Part shown: piece after piece, positions 9,311 to 17,440 of the stretch | Layout of the letters: every line of letters begins with the position of its first letter | Position numbering within the stretch: the first letter of the stretch is position 1 | Source: Fodinicurvata sediminis DSM 21159 | Lineage (GTDB): Bacteria > Pseudomonadota > Alphaproteobacteria > Kiloniellales > DSM-21159 | NCBI RefSeq assembly: GCF_000420625.1 | Contig: NZ_ATVH01000014.1 | Coordinates: forward strand, 1 to 64,000 | DNA length: 64,000 bases | Reading direction: 5' to 3' | Notes under the pieces: model-generated | Seen by the model: the letters and a program-made list of their open reading frames with translations, nothing else | Told to the model about the DNA's origin: nothing | Databases searched by the model: none | Program-made: the position numbers and the translations under genes

Positions 9311-9319
9311 TGCTATAAT
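9311..9319 (+). promoter_or_regulatory. extended -10 promoter for the CadC-like regulator
   Basis: TGCTATAAT at 9311-9319 is a perfect TATAAT hexamer with the upstream TG of an extended -10 element. The -35 at 17-bp spacing (CTGAAG, 9291-9296) is poor, as is usual for extended -10 promoters. Transcription would start close to 9326, about 20 bp before the chosen ATG at 9347. Confidence 0.5.
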
Positions 9320-9346
9320 TTGGGCTTACCGCTCTCGGAGTTCAGT

Positions 9347-10576
9347 ATGGACGACCCTCGCAACATTCGCTTTGGCAGTTTCGTCCTGAACCGTGCACAT
9401 GGTTGCCTCCAGGACGAGACAGGTGCAGAGCGCTTCCTGCGGCCAAAGTCTTTCCGCGTACTTGAGTTGCTCAGCGAGCGATGCGGCCAGCTCGTGAGCA
9501 AGGATGAACTCATTCGTGAAACCTGGCCTGATGTTTTCGTATCCGACGACTCCCTCGCCCAATGTGTAAGCGATATTCGCAGAGCGCTTGAACCCGAAGG
9601 CGCAAAGCTTCTACGTACGGTGCCTAGACGAGGGTATATGCTTGTTGACCAGCCTGTACGTGCGCAGGAGCCTGGGCGTGCACATTCCAAGCAATGGATT
9701 GTCACGGCAGGCGGACTTGTCACGGTCTTCTTCGTAGTAATCACTGTTTTGTGGGTTCAGCCACACAACAGATCGGAAGTGGAGTCTTTCGCGGCGGATC
9801 CTGTCATGCAGCAGGTAGACGCGCTGCTGGAATCACGGGACTGGCAGCAGCGTGAGAACAATGAGCAGGCCAGACGGTTGCTCGAATCAGTCATCTCAGA
9901 AAATCCCGAACATGCAGATGCACTCGCGAGTCTCGGGCTCACCTATTGGCTGGAGGTTCAGCACGTTGCCTGGGGAGGTGGCCGGCGCGAAATGGAGCGA
10001 GCACTTGAACTGGTGGAACGCGCCGTCTCAATCGGCGGAAGCGCCCGTTCGCACCGGCTGCTCGCAGAGATGAGGTTACTTTCACCCTTCCCGGAGATTC
10101 GCTCCCGCATTGATGCCTTGGCGAACGCGCGGGCGGCAGTAACCATTGATGCGGAAGATCCCAATAATCTTGCTGTATTGGCCCAGGCCCTGGCCTTGAC
10201 GGGCCGCTCACACGAGGCAGTGCAGATAATTGAGGAAGCTATTCGCCGAGAGCCAACCCCTCCCGATTGGTATCGGCAGGTCGCAGGCCTCAGCTATCTA
10301 CTTGCGGGCAAGCCGGTCCGAGCCGTCGAACAGTTCGGACCGCTCTATGGCGCGGGGACCTTCACGCAGGCGAGATGGTGGCCGGGCTGGCTCTTTGCCG
10401 CCAGCCTTGCGCATGCTGGCCGAACCGAAGAAGCGGCCCGTGTGGTCAGCACAGCACAGCGACACCGTCCTAAGCAGTCCGTTGCAGGCGTTGCAGAGTC
10501 GTTCGATGGGCTTGCCAACGACGAGGACCTCGAATTTTTCCTTGAAGGACTCAGAATTGCTGGTGTGCCCGGCTGA
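9347..10576 (+). CDS. CadC-like membrane transcriptional regulator with TPR repeats
   Basis: A 409-residue protein with an OmpR/PhoB-type winged helix at the N-terminus (about 5-100; LRPKSFRVLELL, SKDELIRETWPDVFVSDDSLAQ and RTVPRRGYML), one membrane segment (about 117-137) and a periplasmic region of TPR-like helical repeats. This is the ToxR/CadC layout: one-component regulators that bind DNA while anchored in the membrane. The ATG at 9347 is chosen because CGGAG precedes it closely and the winged helix starts at once. It is divergent from the HExxH secreted protein. The signal sensed is unknown. It ends 5 bp from the convergent TRAP binding-protein gene. Confidence 0.85.
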   Translation: MDDPRNIRFGSFVLNRAHGCLQDETGAERFLRPKSFRVLELLSERCGQLVSKDELIRETWPDVFVSDDSLAQCVSDIRRALEPEGAKLLRTVPRRGYMLVDQPVRAQEPGRAHSKQWIVTAGGLVTVFFVVITVLWVQPHNRSEVESFAADPVMQQVDALLESRDWQQRENNEQARRLLESVISENPEHADALASLGLTYWLEVQHVAWGGGRREMERALELVERAVSIGGSARSHRLLAEMRLLSPFPEIRSRIDALANARAAVTIDAEDPNNLAVLAQALALTGRSHEAVQIIEEAIRREPTPPDWYRQVAGLSYLLAGKPVRAVEQFGPLYGAGTFTQARWWPGWLFAASLAHAGRTEEAARVVSTAQRHRPKQSVAGVAESFDGLANDEDLEFFLEGLRIAGVPG

Positions 10577-10581
10577 GCAGG

Positions 10582-11625
10582 TTACTGAACGTATGCCCGC
10601 ACCTGCCAGTCCCTGTATCCTTCACGAAAGCGAAGATAGTCGTTCCAGGCCTTGGTAAGCAGGGGATCGCGAGCGACTTCTTCCGCAATAACTTCATCCC
10701 AAGCCTCCTGGAGTTTGTGAAGGACTTCGTCCGGCCAGGCATGCAGTTCAACGCCCTTGGCACGAAAACCGGCAAGTGCCTCAACCTGCTGCACTGCGGC
10801 CTCGGCAGCACTCCACGACAATGTATCGCCGCAAGCTGACTTCAATACGGCCTTATGGTCATCAGAAAGCTCGGTCCAGGTCTTCTCAGGCATGAGAACT
10901 TCAAGCGAGGTAACCGGCTGCTGCCAGCCAGGGAAATAGAGGTGCTGCGCAACTTCCGCTATCCCAAGATCCGCGTCTATGGACGGCAGGGAGAACTCAG
11001 CGGCACGGATCAATCCTGTCTCCAGTGCTGGACGAATCTCCTCGGCCGGAAGTTCATAAGGGACAACACCCAGCTTCTGCAGCACCCTGGCGCCGTAGCC
11101 GAAACTGCGCATAGGCAGTCCTTCCAGATCTGCGGAACTCTCGATCGGCTCCAGAAACCAACCGCCACCTTCCGAGGGCAGGATACTGCAATAAAGGCTC
11201 TTCAGCCCGTGGCGGGCATAGATCGCCTCCAGAGCCTCGGCACCACCACCCATTTGCATCCAGGCGGTAAATCCGGCCGGGTCCGGGCCAAAGGGAAAGC
11301 CTGAAAAGATGGTCAATGCCGGATCTTCGCGATGGTGATGGCCCGCAGACCCCCATACCGCATCGATCAAGCCCGAGTCCAAAGCCCCGAATGTATCCTG
11401 GTCAAGCACAAGCCGGTCGTGAACTTCGATGACAAAACTGCCACCCGATAGCCGCCGCACCGTCTCGGCGAACCGTTCTCCGGATTCACCAAATAGCTTG
11501 GGATAAAGAAGGCTGTTCATTCGCCAACGCAGGACTTCCCCCTGCCCGGCAGCTGAAGCGGTCGCAAAAAGGATGGCGAATGCCAATCCGCCAAGAACAC
11601 CAAACACCTGGTATGAGGTTGGCAT
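10582..11625 (-). CDS. orphan TRAP transporter substrate-binding protein (DctP family)
   Basis: A 347-residue periplasmic solute-binding protein for a tripartite ATP-independent transporter. The start at 11625 gives a proper Sec signal (MPTSYQVFGVLGGLAFAILFATASA); the longer upstream frame does not. The mature protein shows the DctP fold signals GALDSGLIDAVWGS, DLEGLPMRSFGYGARVLQKLGV and AAEFSLPSID, placing it near the keto/hydroxy acid-binding (TakP-like) branch. No DctQ or DctM gene is adjacent, so it is either an orphan or works with permeases elsewhere. Ligand unknown. Confidence 0.82.
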   Translation of the reverse strand: MPTSYQVFGVLGGLAFAILFATASAAGQGEVLRWRMNSLLYPKLFGESGERFAETVRRLSGGSFVIEVHDRLVLDQDTFGALDSGLIDAVWGSAGHHHREDPALTIFSGFPFGPDPAGFTAWMQMGGGAEALEAIYARHGLKSLYCSILPSEGGGWFLEPIESSADLEGLPMRSFGYGARVLQKLGVVPYELPAEEIRPALETGLIRAAEFSLPSIDADLGIAEVAQHLYFPGWQQPVTSLEVLMPEKTWTELSDDHKAVLKSACGDTLSWSAAEAAVQQVEALAGFRAKGVELHAWPDEVLHKLQEAWDEVIAEEVARDPLLTKAWNDYLRFREGYRDWQVRAYVQ

Positions 11626-11973
11626 TGCTCCAAACCCTTGTGATGCGGCCAGTCGACGCTTCCCCACCTTTATGGCCCAGCAAATCGCCAACCCGCAAGT
11701 CCAAGCGGCCGGAGTATCCCGAAGTATCTCACTTTCGGTGTATCTGTTCACGTTCGTGCGCCAAATGGCATACATCAAATTGAAAGACCGTTGAGAGCTC
11801 TCAGCAGCAGGCCGTCAAGCGAGATGCGAGCAGCCTGAAGTTATTGATTGTGCAGAAATAAGCTTGGAACAGCGCCTCAATCCCCAAACCAAAGGCGGTT
11901 TTGGAACCCTTCAGTGGACGGCCTTCAAGAAAGGGGATCGGAACAGCATGGCCGTCGGCAGCAAGATATAGGA
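11626..11973. other. 348-bp gap, no recognised gene
   Basis: Lies between the TRAP binding protein and the degenerate GGDEF/EAL-like gene, both on the minus strand. A minus-strand frame without a start codon runs from inside the upstream gene to a TGA at 11801-11803, reading ...LAADGHAVPIPFLEG...GIEALFQAYF. It has protein-like composition but could not be assigned to a family; it may be a decayed gene fragment. No terminator was seen. Confidence 0.35.
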
Positions 11974-13500
11974 TTAGTGGTTTGTCGAAGGCTCTGACGG
12001 GGTCTTCCGTTCCGAAGGTGCATCGGCCTCCAGCCCGGTGGCTGCCTGGGCGTTTCCCGCATCTGGCCGATAGAGATATTCCCAGTCATAACGCCGAAGT
12101 TTCGACGTCATGCTTTCCAGTGGATCCAGGCGATCCAGGTCCAGAAAATCATAACCTGCGGCGGTCGCAGCCAGGAGCTGACTGGTCTTGTGCACGCCGA
12201 ACAGGTAGGCGCCCTGCTTGTTCTGGTCCGCCTTGCGCGCGAACTCATCCATCACCTGCAGCAGGCTGGCGTCTTCCATGGACTTGCCTTGCAGAAGGAC
12301 ATCGAGATCCTGCCCAACGGCCAGAAACCCCATACCTTTCAGACGCGAGAGCAGGTCCGTCTTGAAAGTTGTGCGCAGCAGAAAGCCTTTTGCCGTGGAG
12401 CGCAGGTAATCCTGCACTTCACCGATCCGAAGGACTGGCATCTCGGGTGTGACCCCACAGAGTTCGATCAGGGTCAGGCGCGCATAGGGCGCCACGTGGG
12501 TTTTCAGCAAACGGCCCAATGCGTCGCGGTTGCGCCGCTTGCCCAGGCTCTGAATATGGATCGGCAGGACAAGCAACATCGGGAAGTTCTTTTCCTGCGC
12601 TTGCGCATGCGCTTCCCCGGCCTGTCGCGCAGCCAGGCAATCGATACGGCAGAGGGCATCCTCGGAGTCCGGACCCAGGTCATCAGGAATGCGTTGCCAT
12701 TGGCCATCCTCGGCCTGCCATAGGGTGTTCAGGTGATTGGCGGCAATGACGCACTTGTGAACGTTCCACACGGCCCGAAGGCTATAGCTGATTGCCCGCT
12801 CCCGTCCCTTGTAGACGACCTTGGGGCGTGCTCCGGCCGCTTCGGATTCGACCGGGGGCAAACTGTGTTCCTCTGGCTGCTGGTCTTCACTCATGGGACG
12901 GATCGTGGCGGGCTTGTCCTCATGACTTGCCCCAGTCGATTCTGCTACCTCGGGGCGCGGCGCGGTTGCTACAGGTGCCAGCGTCTTGGCCTGCCTCAAC
13001 TCGTTCATCAAGCCCTCCGCGTCCACCGCCTTGAACTTGATCTTGCCGTCCACGCGCTTCAGACCCGTACTGATGTTCACATCCTGCAAAGCAGGCTCGC
13101 CCAGGAAGTACTGATAGATTTCAGAGGCAATGGTCGCCAACTTGATCTTGGATTCCTGTTCGTCCAGGTGCGCAAAGACGACGACAAATTCCAGTTCGTC
13201 CACTTCCGCAAAGATGTCCTGCTTGTCCATGTGGCTGCGGATACGCTGAGTCACCGCTTCACGAATGGAGTCCTCCATCTCATCCCAACGCGCACCGAAA
13301 TGTTGCTTGAGACGTTCCAGGTTCAGCATGTTGATCTGACCGGCTGGAACCCAGCTGTGCTCATGAAGCATGCCCAGCAACTGGTCACGGAAGAGATCCA
13401 TGCTTTCCTTCTGGACAGCCTTGTTGCGTCGCTCGCGCACCACAACCTTCTTGGGCTGCTCCTCTTCACCCAGCAGGCGGCTCATCCAGGACAGGATCAT
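11974..13500 (-). CDS. degenerate GGDEF/EAL-like signalling protein
   Basis: A 508-residue cytosolic protein without membrane segments. Residues 30-160 resemble a decayed nucleotide-cyclase domain: the GGDEF loop is replaced by DELEF within VDELEFVVVFAHLDEQESK. Residues 235-480 have the order of elements of an EAL domain (LLVLPIHIQSL, LTLIELCGV, a late GYDFLDLDRL) but lack the ExL and catalytic acidic residues. A low-complexity linker joins the two halves. The ribosome site AAGGAG is good. It follows the receiver gene by 21 bp in the same direction, so it may be an output or partner of that receiver. Domain assignment is by eye and tentative. Confidence 0.5.
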   Translation of the reverse strand: MILSWMSRLLGEEEQPKKVVVRERRNKAVQKESMDLFRDQLLGMLHEHSWVPAGQINMLNLERLKQHFGARWDEMEDSIREAVTQRIRSHMDKQDIFAEVDELEFVVVFAHLDEQESKIKLATIASEIYQYFLGEPALQDVNISTGLKRVDGKIKFKAVDAEGLMNELRQAKTLAPVATAPRPEVAESTGASHEDKPATIRPMSEDQQPEEHSLPPVESEAAGARPKVVYKGRERAISYSLRAVWNVHKCVIAANHLNTLWQAEDGQWQRIPDDLGPDSEDALCRIDCLAARQAGEAHAQAQEKNFPMLLVLPIHIQSLGKRRNRDALGRLLKTHVAPYARLTLIELCGVTPEMPVLRIGEVQDYLRSTAKGFLLRTTFKTDLLSRLKGMGFLAVGQDLDVLLQGKSMEDASLLQVMDEFARKADQNKQGAYLFGVHKTSQLLAATAAGYDFLDLDRLDPLESMTSKLRRYDWEYLYRPDAGNAQAATGLEADAPSERKTPSEPSTNH

Positions 13501-13521
13501 GAGGGTGCTCCTTGAATCTGC

Positions 13522-13911
13522 TCAGGCGGGCAGCGAATCATGCCCTGCATCGAGCAAACGGTTCAGTGACTCAATCAACTGAGAGGGCTTGAAGGGCTTC
13601 TGCATAATCTCGTTCGCACCGAAATCCCGGCTCATCTCCAGAAAATGGAGCTGCCGGGTGCGCCCCCCTCCCGAAATGGCAACAATGGGAAGGTCTGGCC
13701 ACTTGCGCCGTATCTCGATGATGGTTTCAAGACCTTCCTTTTCCGGCATGATGATATCCGTGACAACTGCATCTACAGGCTGGCTGTCCAGGAACGCGAG
13801 GCCTTCTTTACCGTTGGCGGCGGAAAAGACCGTGTAGCCTGCCTTGGAAAGAGAGTATCCCATCGCCTCCAGGATAGTCTTCTCATCATCTATCAGCAGG
13901 ACAGTCCGCAT
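13522..13911 (-). CDS. single-domain response regulator (CheY-like receiver)
   Basis: A 129-residue receiver domain with no output domain. The acidic pair D8-D9 in LLIDDEKT, the phospho-acceptor aspartate in DAVVTDIIMPEKEG and the conserved lysine in MQKPFKPSQL are all present, so it should be phosphorylatable. It is the first gene of a two-gene minus-strand operon with the degenerate GGDEF/EAL-like protein. No histidine kinase is nearby. Confidence 0.92.
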   Translation of the reverse strand: MRTVLLIDDEKTILEAMGYSLSKAGYTVFSAANGKEGLAFLDSQPVDAVVTDIIMPEKEGLETIIEIRRKWPDLPIVAISGGGRTRQLHFLEMSRDFGANEIMQKPFKPSQLIESLNRLLDAGHDSLPA

Positions 13912-14221
13912 ATGAGTGATCCTATTCTTTTAAAAATTGCACAGGCAATTCAGCAGATAAAATGAATGTTAACCATCCTGCCTTACAGGGATTAACAAAT
14001 GGAAAACAAAAACACAGTAAAATGAGAGTGATTTCTGTATAAATTTAGTGAAACTAAGATTCACAAACGTTCATCTTAGTTTTATTCAAATATGTATTAT
14101 TTTCGGCTATCCCCTTTCGCACCGCCAAGGATATTCGCTAATCTCATCCAACAAGTTACGACAGGGGTGCTTGCGACATTCTCCAATCAACAGTGAACAT
14201 TAATCAAACGGGGGGCATGGA
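13912..14221. other. 310-bp A+T-rich divergent region with inverted repeats
   Basis: No gene seen. Much richer in A+T than its flanks. A perfect 10-bp inverted repeat (AAACTAAGAT / ATCTTAGTTT, 14051-14082, 12-nt loop) stands mid-way, and a looser TGTTAA...TTAACA pair lies at 13967-13998. The region must hold promoters for the divergent receiver operon and the monohaem protein gene. The strong hairpin could be an operator or the terminator of an unannotated small RNA. Confidence 0.45.
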
Positions 14222-15820
14222 ATGAACCACAAATGGAAGATGATAACCTGCGCTTTGTCATTCGGTGTTTGGGCCACGCTTGCCGCTGTGCCGGCTGCGG
14301 CCGATGACGAAAACCAGACGGCAAGTGAGGACAGCCAGACCGAGACCAAACCGGACGGGATCGACTATGCCATGTATTTCATGAGCGAGGCCAAGGATGC
14401 GCCGCAGTGCTCCATGTCCGTCATCGAGGGAACACTCATGGTGTCACCTGACGTCAGCAATCCGGCTATGACCTGTCCGGACATGACTGCCTGGAAGCTT
14501 TTCACGGAGGTGGTCCAGGACCGCTTCTGGCGCAACTGGGCCAGCGACGACCAGGTCTGGCCCAGCAAGCCCTATGGCCTGTGCGAAGCCGGTGAGACAG
14601 CAGCCGACTGCTGCGCACCGGGCGCCGAGAACCCCGGCTATGACAGCAACAATCCGGCTGCACACTGCCCCTACTATCCGGGCGATCACCTGGAGGAAGG
14701 CGAAAGCCTGACCCGCACGGGACGCGCTCTCTCAAAGGCCCATTCGACCAACATGACACAGGCCATCGGTCACAGCAGTCACCCGACACGCGCGGACATC
14801 GATCCGGGACGCGTCGCGCGCCAGGAAATGGCCGAGATCGTCCAGCGCAACAAGCCAATGTTCGACTACATCTTCGAGAACAATCTCTACAACAAACAGG
14901 GCCTGGCCGAAGCCTTCCAGACCAACGCCGACAACATCATCCAGAACGCACCCTATCGCGTGGGCGAAGGCAAACTGGCGAAGATCGAACTTCCCGTGCA
15001 GTCCGTCATGCTGAAGAGCAACTGGCTGCTGGAGGAACAGGCGCTCGAACTCGGTCTGGAGAAGGATGGTGACCATCCCTTCGTAACCATGACCATCGAC
15101 AAGAAGGACGAGGACCGCTTCGGGCAGAAGATCGAACCCGGCACCTACTGGCTAGTCGCCATGCACGTCAGCTCCAAGGACACGCCGAATTGGGTCTGGG
15201 CCACTTTCGAGCACGTCGATAATCTGGGCCGCTGTGATTACACCGGTTGCAACGATTCCTACGGCTATGCCTCGGGCGATGACCTGCCCGAAGGCGCTGC
15301 AGACAACTATACGGCCCCGCATCAGACCAGTGACGACCTGGCCACGCCGCAGCAGGTCTTCGATCACGGCAAGCCCTATGATAGCGGTCCTATCAATCCG
15401 GAACTCGAGAAAGTCTTCCTGGACCTGGACATCGCAACCGAGCCAGGAGGTAACGAGCCACAGATCACCGACCGTGCCTGGCGCTCCTATCGCCTGAAGG
15501 GCGCACAGGTGGATTTCACGGACTCCATGGGGCGCGAGACCTACCTGGGCAACTCGGTAACCGAAGGCGGCTTCATGAATTCGGCCTCCTGCATCTCCTG
15601 CCATGCCCGCGCGGGCACAGATGGCGTGGCGGACAGCAAGCCGCCGCAGATGCCCCTCGGGGTTTTCGAGAACCGCCTGAACATCACCGGCTATCAGCAG
15701 AGCAACAGCGGCGTGCCCAATCCGGCCTGGTACCATACTTCGGCACAGCCTCCGGAACTGCAGGTCCTGCAGACCGACTTCAGCTGGGGCTTCATGCACG
15801 CGGCCCCGCTCAGCGAATAA
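14222..15820 (+). CDS. periplasmic monohaem c-type cytochrome-like protein
   Basis: A 532-residue exported protein with a Sec signal (ends AAVPAAA-DDEN). One c-type haem attachment motif, C457-I-S-C460-H461, lies near the C-terminus; several other Cys pairs (for example CDYTGC and DCC) may form disulfides. The rest does not match a catalytic family known to me. Similar large monohaem proteins occur in marine proteobacteria without assigned function. It stands alone, with an A+T-rich upstream region and a terminator at 15844. A redox role is inferred only from the haem motif. Confidence 0.6.
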   Translation: MNHKWKMITCALSFGVWATLAAVPAAADDENQTASEDSQTETKPDGIDYAMYFMSEAKDAPQCSMSVIEGTLMVSPDVSNPAMTCPDMTAWKLFTEVVQDRFWRNWASDDQVWPSKPYGLCEAGETAADCCAPGAENPGYDSNNPAAHCPYYPGDHLEEGESLTRTGRALSKAHSTNMTQAIGHSSHPTRADIDPGRVARQEMAEIVQRNKPMFDYIFENNLYNKQGLAEAFQTNADNIIQNAPYRVGEGKLAKIELPVQSVMLKSNWLLEEQALELGLEKDGDHPFVTMTIDKKDEDRFGQKIEPGTYWLVAMHVSSKDTPNWVWATFEHVDNLGRCDYTGCNDSYGYASGDDLPEGAADNYTAPHQTSDDLATPQQVFDHGKPYDSGPINPELEKVFLDLDIATEPGGNEPQITDRAWRSYRLKGAQVDFTDSMGRETYLGNSVTEGGFMNSASCISCHARAGTDGVADSKPPQMPLGVFENRLNITGYQQSNSGVPNPAWYHTSAQPPELQVLQTDFSWGFMHAAPLSE

Positions 15821-15843
15821 CAGCGGAAAAGCGATACGGAGAC

Positions 15844-15882
15844 GCAGGCCCCTCCCCATCCCCGGAACGGGGCCTGCTTTCC
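15844..15882. terminator. bidirectional rho-independent terminator
   Basis: GCAGGCCCC at 15844-15852 pairs with GGGGCCTGC at 15869-15877, with a 16-nt loop and a short T run after it. It separates the convergent monohaem-protein gene and PAS-protein gene. Confidence 0.7.
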
Positions 15883-15883
15883 T

Positions 15884-16501
15884 TCAGGCCGCCTCGAGGT
15901 GCGCGACACAGCCGGGGCAGATACCGTGACTGATGCGAACATCGGAATGCCCGCCGCGCGCATAATAGTCTTCCGGGCTGAGCCATTCCCGGCGTTCATT
16001 GTCGGTTTCACCGATCGGCCAGGCAACCTGTTGGCAATAAGAACACATGGTCACAATGGGGTAATTCCGCTCTTCGGCCAAAGGCCCCAGAATCAGCTCG
16101 GGATCCAGCAAGCCGATGGGCGGGCGTTCGACTTCGGAGAGAATCTGCGACTGATAGAGAACACCACCTTCCCCATCGCCCAGGGGAACCCAGGAAAGCG
16201 ACAGGCGCATTTGCCGCTTCACCTCGGGCCCGTCACAGCGATACTGAAAGGATATGAGGGGCTTATGGCCTTCATAGACCTGCCTGTGCATGCGCCTGTA
16301 ACTTTCCTTGACCTCCTCTCCCGTTACGAGCTCAAAGATATTGGCGCCTATGACGTCTTCGGTTCGCGAGAAGGTAAATCCCGTTCTTTGGAGAAAGTTT
16401 CGCCACTGCGGCTGTCCCACGGCCAGGATCGTCCCCGCTCCGTCGACAAGGTAGGTCACGCCGTCCATGGCGTTCAGGAAATCCTGGAAATGTTTCTCCA
16501 T
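15884..16501 (-). CDS. stand-alone PAS-domain protein with C-terminal Cys pairs
   Basis: A 205-residue cytosolic protein: an N-terminal PAS-like sensor region (about 5-130; GVTYLVDGAGTILAVG, VIGANIFEL) followed by two CxxC pairs, CSYC and CPGC. The second is in the ISHGICPGC context commonly found at the end of PAS proteins of sensor kinases, here without any kinase. The start at 16501 is taken because GGGAGG lies 11 bp upstream; an ATG at 16546 is in frame but has no ribosome site. Function unknown; a small redox or metal sensor is possible. Confidence 0.7.
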   Translation of the reverse strand: MEKHFQDFLNAMDGVTYLVDGAGTILAVGQPQWRNFLQRTGFTFSRTEDVIGANIFELVTGEEVKESYRRMHRQVYEGHKPLISFQYRCDGPEVKRQMRLSLSWVPLGDGEGGVLYQSQILSEVERPPIGLLDPELILGPLAEERNYPIVTMCSYCQQVAWPIGETDNERREWLSPEDYYARGGHSDVRISHGICPGCVAHLEAA

Positions 16502-16594
16502 GATACTGATTGCCTCCCACAATCCTTTCCGGATATGGGGCGGCAAGCAAGGATTTGAAGACCAGAGGTTCTGGACGGGATGAAAGCCTGGCCT

Positions 16595-17434
16595 TCAGCT
16601 TTCCTGCTGGGCCTCCAGCCAGCTTTCCAGTTCGCGCGTGAACAGGCCCGGCGTATCCAGCATCGAGAAGTGCCCGGCATCAGGCAAGCGCCTTAGATCG
16701 GCTCCGGGAACGAGCCGCTGCAAGCACTCGCCCACGCCGATATTCACCCAGCAGTCCTCTTCACCCCAGAGTATCAGTAGCGGGATGTCGAGCGTGGGGT
16801 AGAGCTCTTCCAGTTGCTGCGTGTAGGCATGATCGTACTGGGCCACCTGCCGGTAATAGGCCGCCTGCCCCTCCTCGCCACTCCAGGGCGCCAGCAGTCC
16901 GGCCTCGGTTTCCCTGCCCAGGGGCCGCGTTACCGCCGTCGCCAGGTGGGCACGCAACTGGGCCAGATGCACATATTCAGGCACCGCAGCGAAGACCGAT
17001 TCGTGCCGGCTGACATGCAACGAAAACTCCGTGCCCCAGGGGTTCAGGACGACGCCATCGGCAACCACCAGACTGGCCACCTCCTGCCCTTCCACGAGGT
17101 GCGCGCCCAAAACGGCCGCGGCCCCAAAATCATGGCCCACAAGGTGTGGGCGCGTCAGGCCGACTTCCCGACAGAACTCTCTAACCACACGCGCGAACGC
17201 GCGCAGACGCACTTCCTGCCCGGAGAACTTCTGTGAAGCTCCATAGCCCGGAAGATCAAGCCAGGTCAGTCGGAAGCGCGTCTTCAGACGGTCTATGACC
17301 GGCCGCCAGATCACCGAAGAAGTCGGCGTGCCATGGACCAGCAGCAGGTCGGGCCCATCACCTTCGCTGTCCCAGGCCACCTCGCCAAGTGAGGATGCAA
17401 AGCGCCGGGACAGTTGGCGCGGATGGCTGTTCAT
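16595..17434 (-). CDS. alpha/beta-hydrolase, haloalkane dehalogenase/epoxide hydrolase-like
   Basis: A 279-residue cytosolic hydrolase. The nucleophile elbow is GHDFG, so the nucleophile is aspartate as in haloalkane dehalogenases and epoxide hydrolases. The oxyanion region LLVHGTPTSS, an acidic residue after LILWGEED and the late histidine in DAGHFSMLD complete the pattern. It begins 6 bp after the MttB-family stop codon in the same direction and is probably co-transcribed with it. Substrate unknown; no obvious link to betaine chemistry. Confidence 0.85.
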   Translation of the reverse strand: MNSHPRQLSRRFASSLGEVAWDSEGDGPDLLLVHGTPTSSVIWRPVIDRLKTRFRLTWLDLPGYGASQKFSGQEVRLRAFARVVREFCREVGLTRPHLVGHDFGAAAVLGAHLVEGQEVASLVVADGVVLNPWGTEFSLHVSRHESVFAAVPEYVHLAQLRAHLATAVTRPLGRETEAGLLAPWSGEEGQAAYYRQVAQYDHAYTQQLEELYPTLDIPLLILWGEEDCWVNIGVGECLQRLVPGADLRRLPDAGHFSMLDTPGLFTRELESWLEAQQES

Positions 17435-17440
17435 GACCGG

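Noticed and set aside
11801-12000. Start-less minus-strand frame (...LAADGHAVPIPFLEG...) suggesting a decayed transposase
   Set aside because: It has protein-like composition but no transposase motif could be identified, so it is only mentioned under the gap entry.
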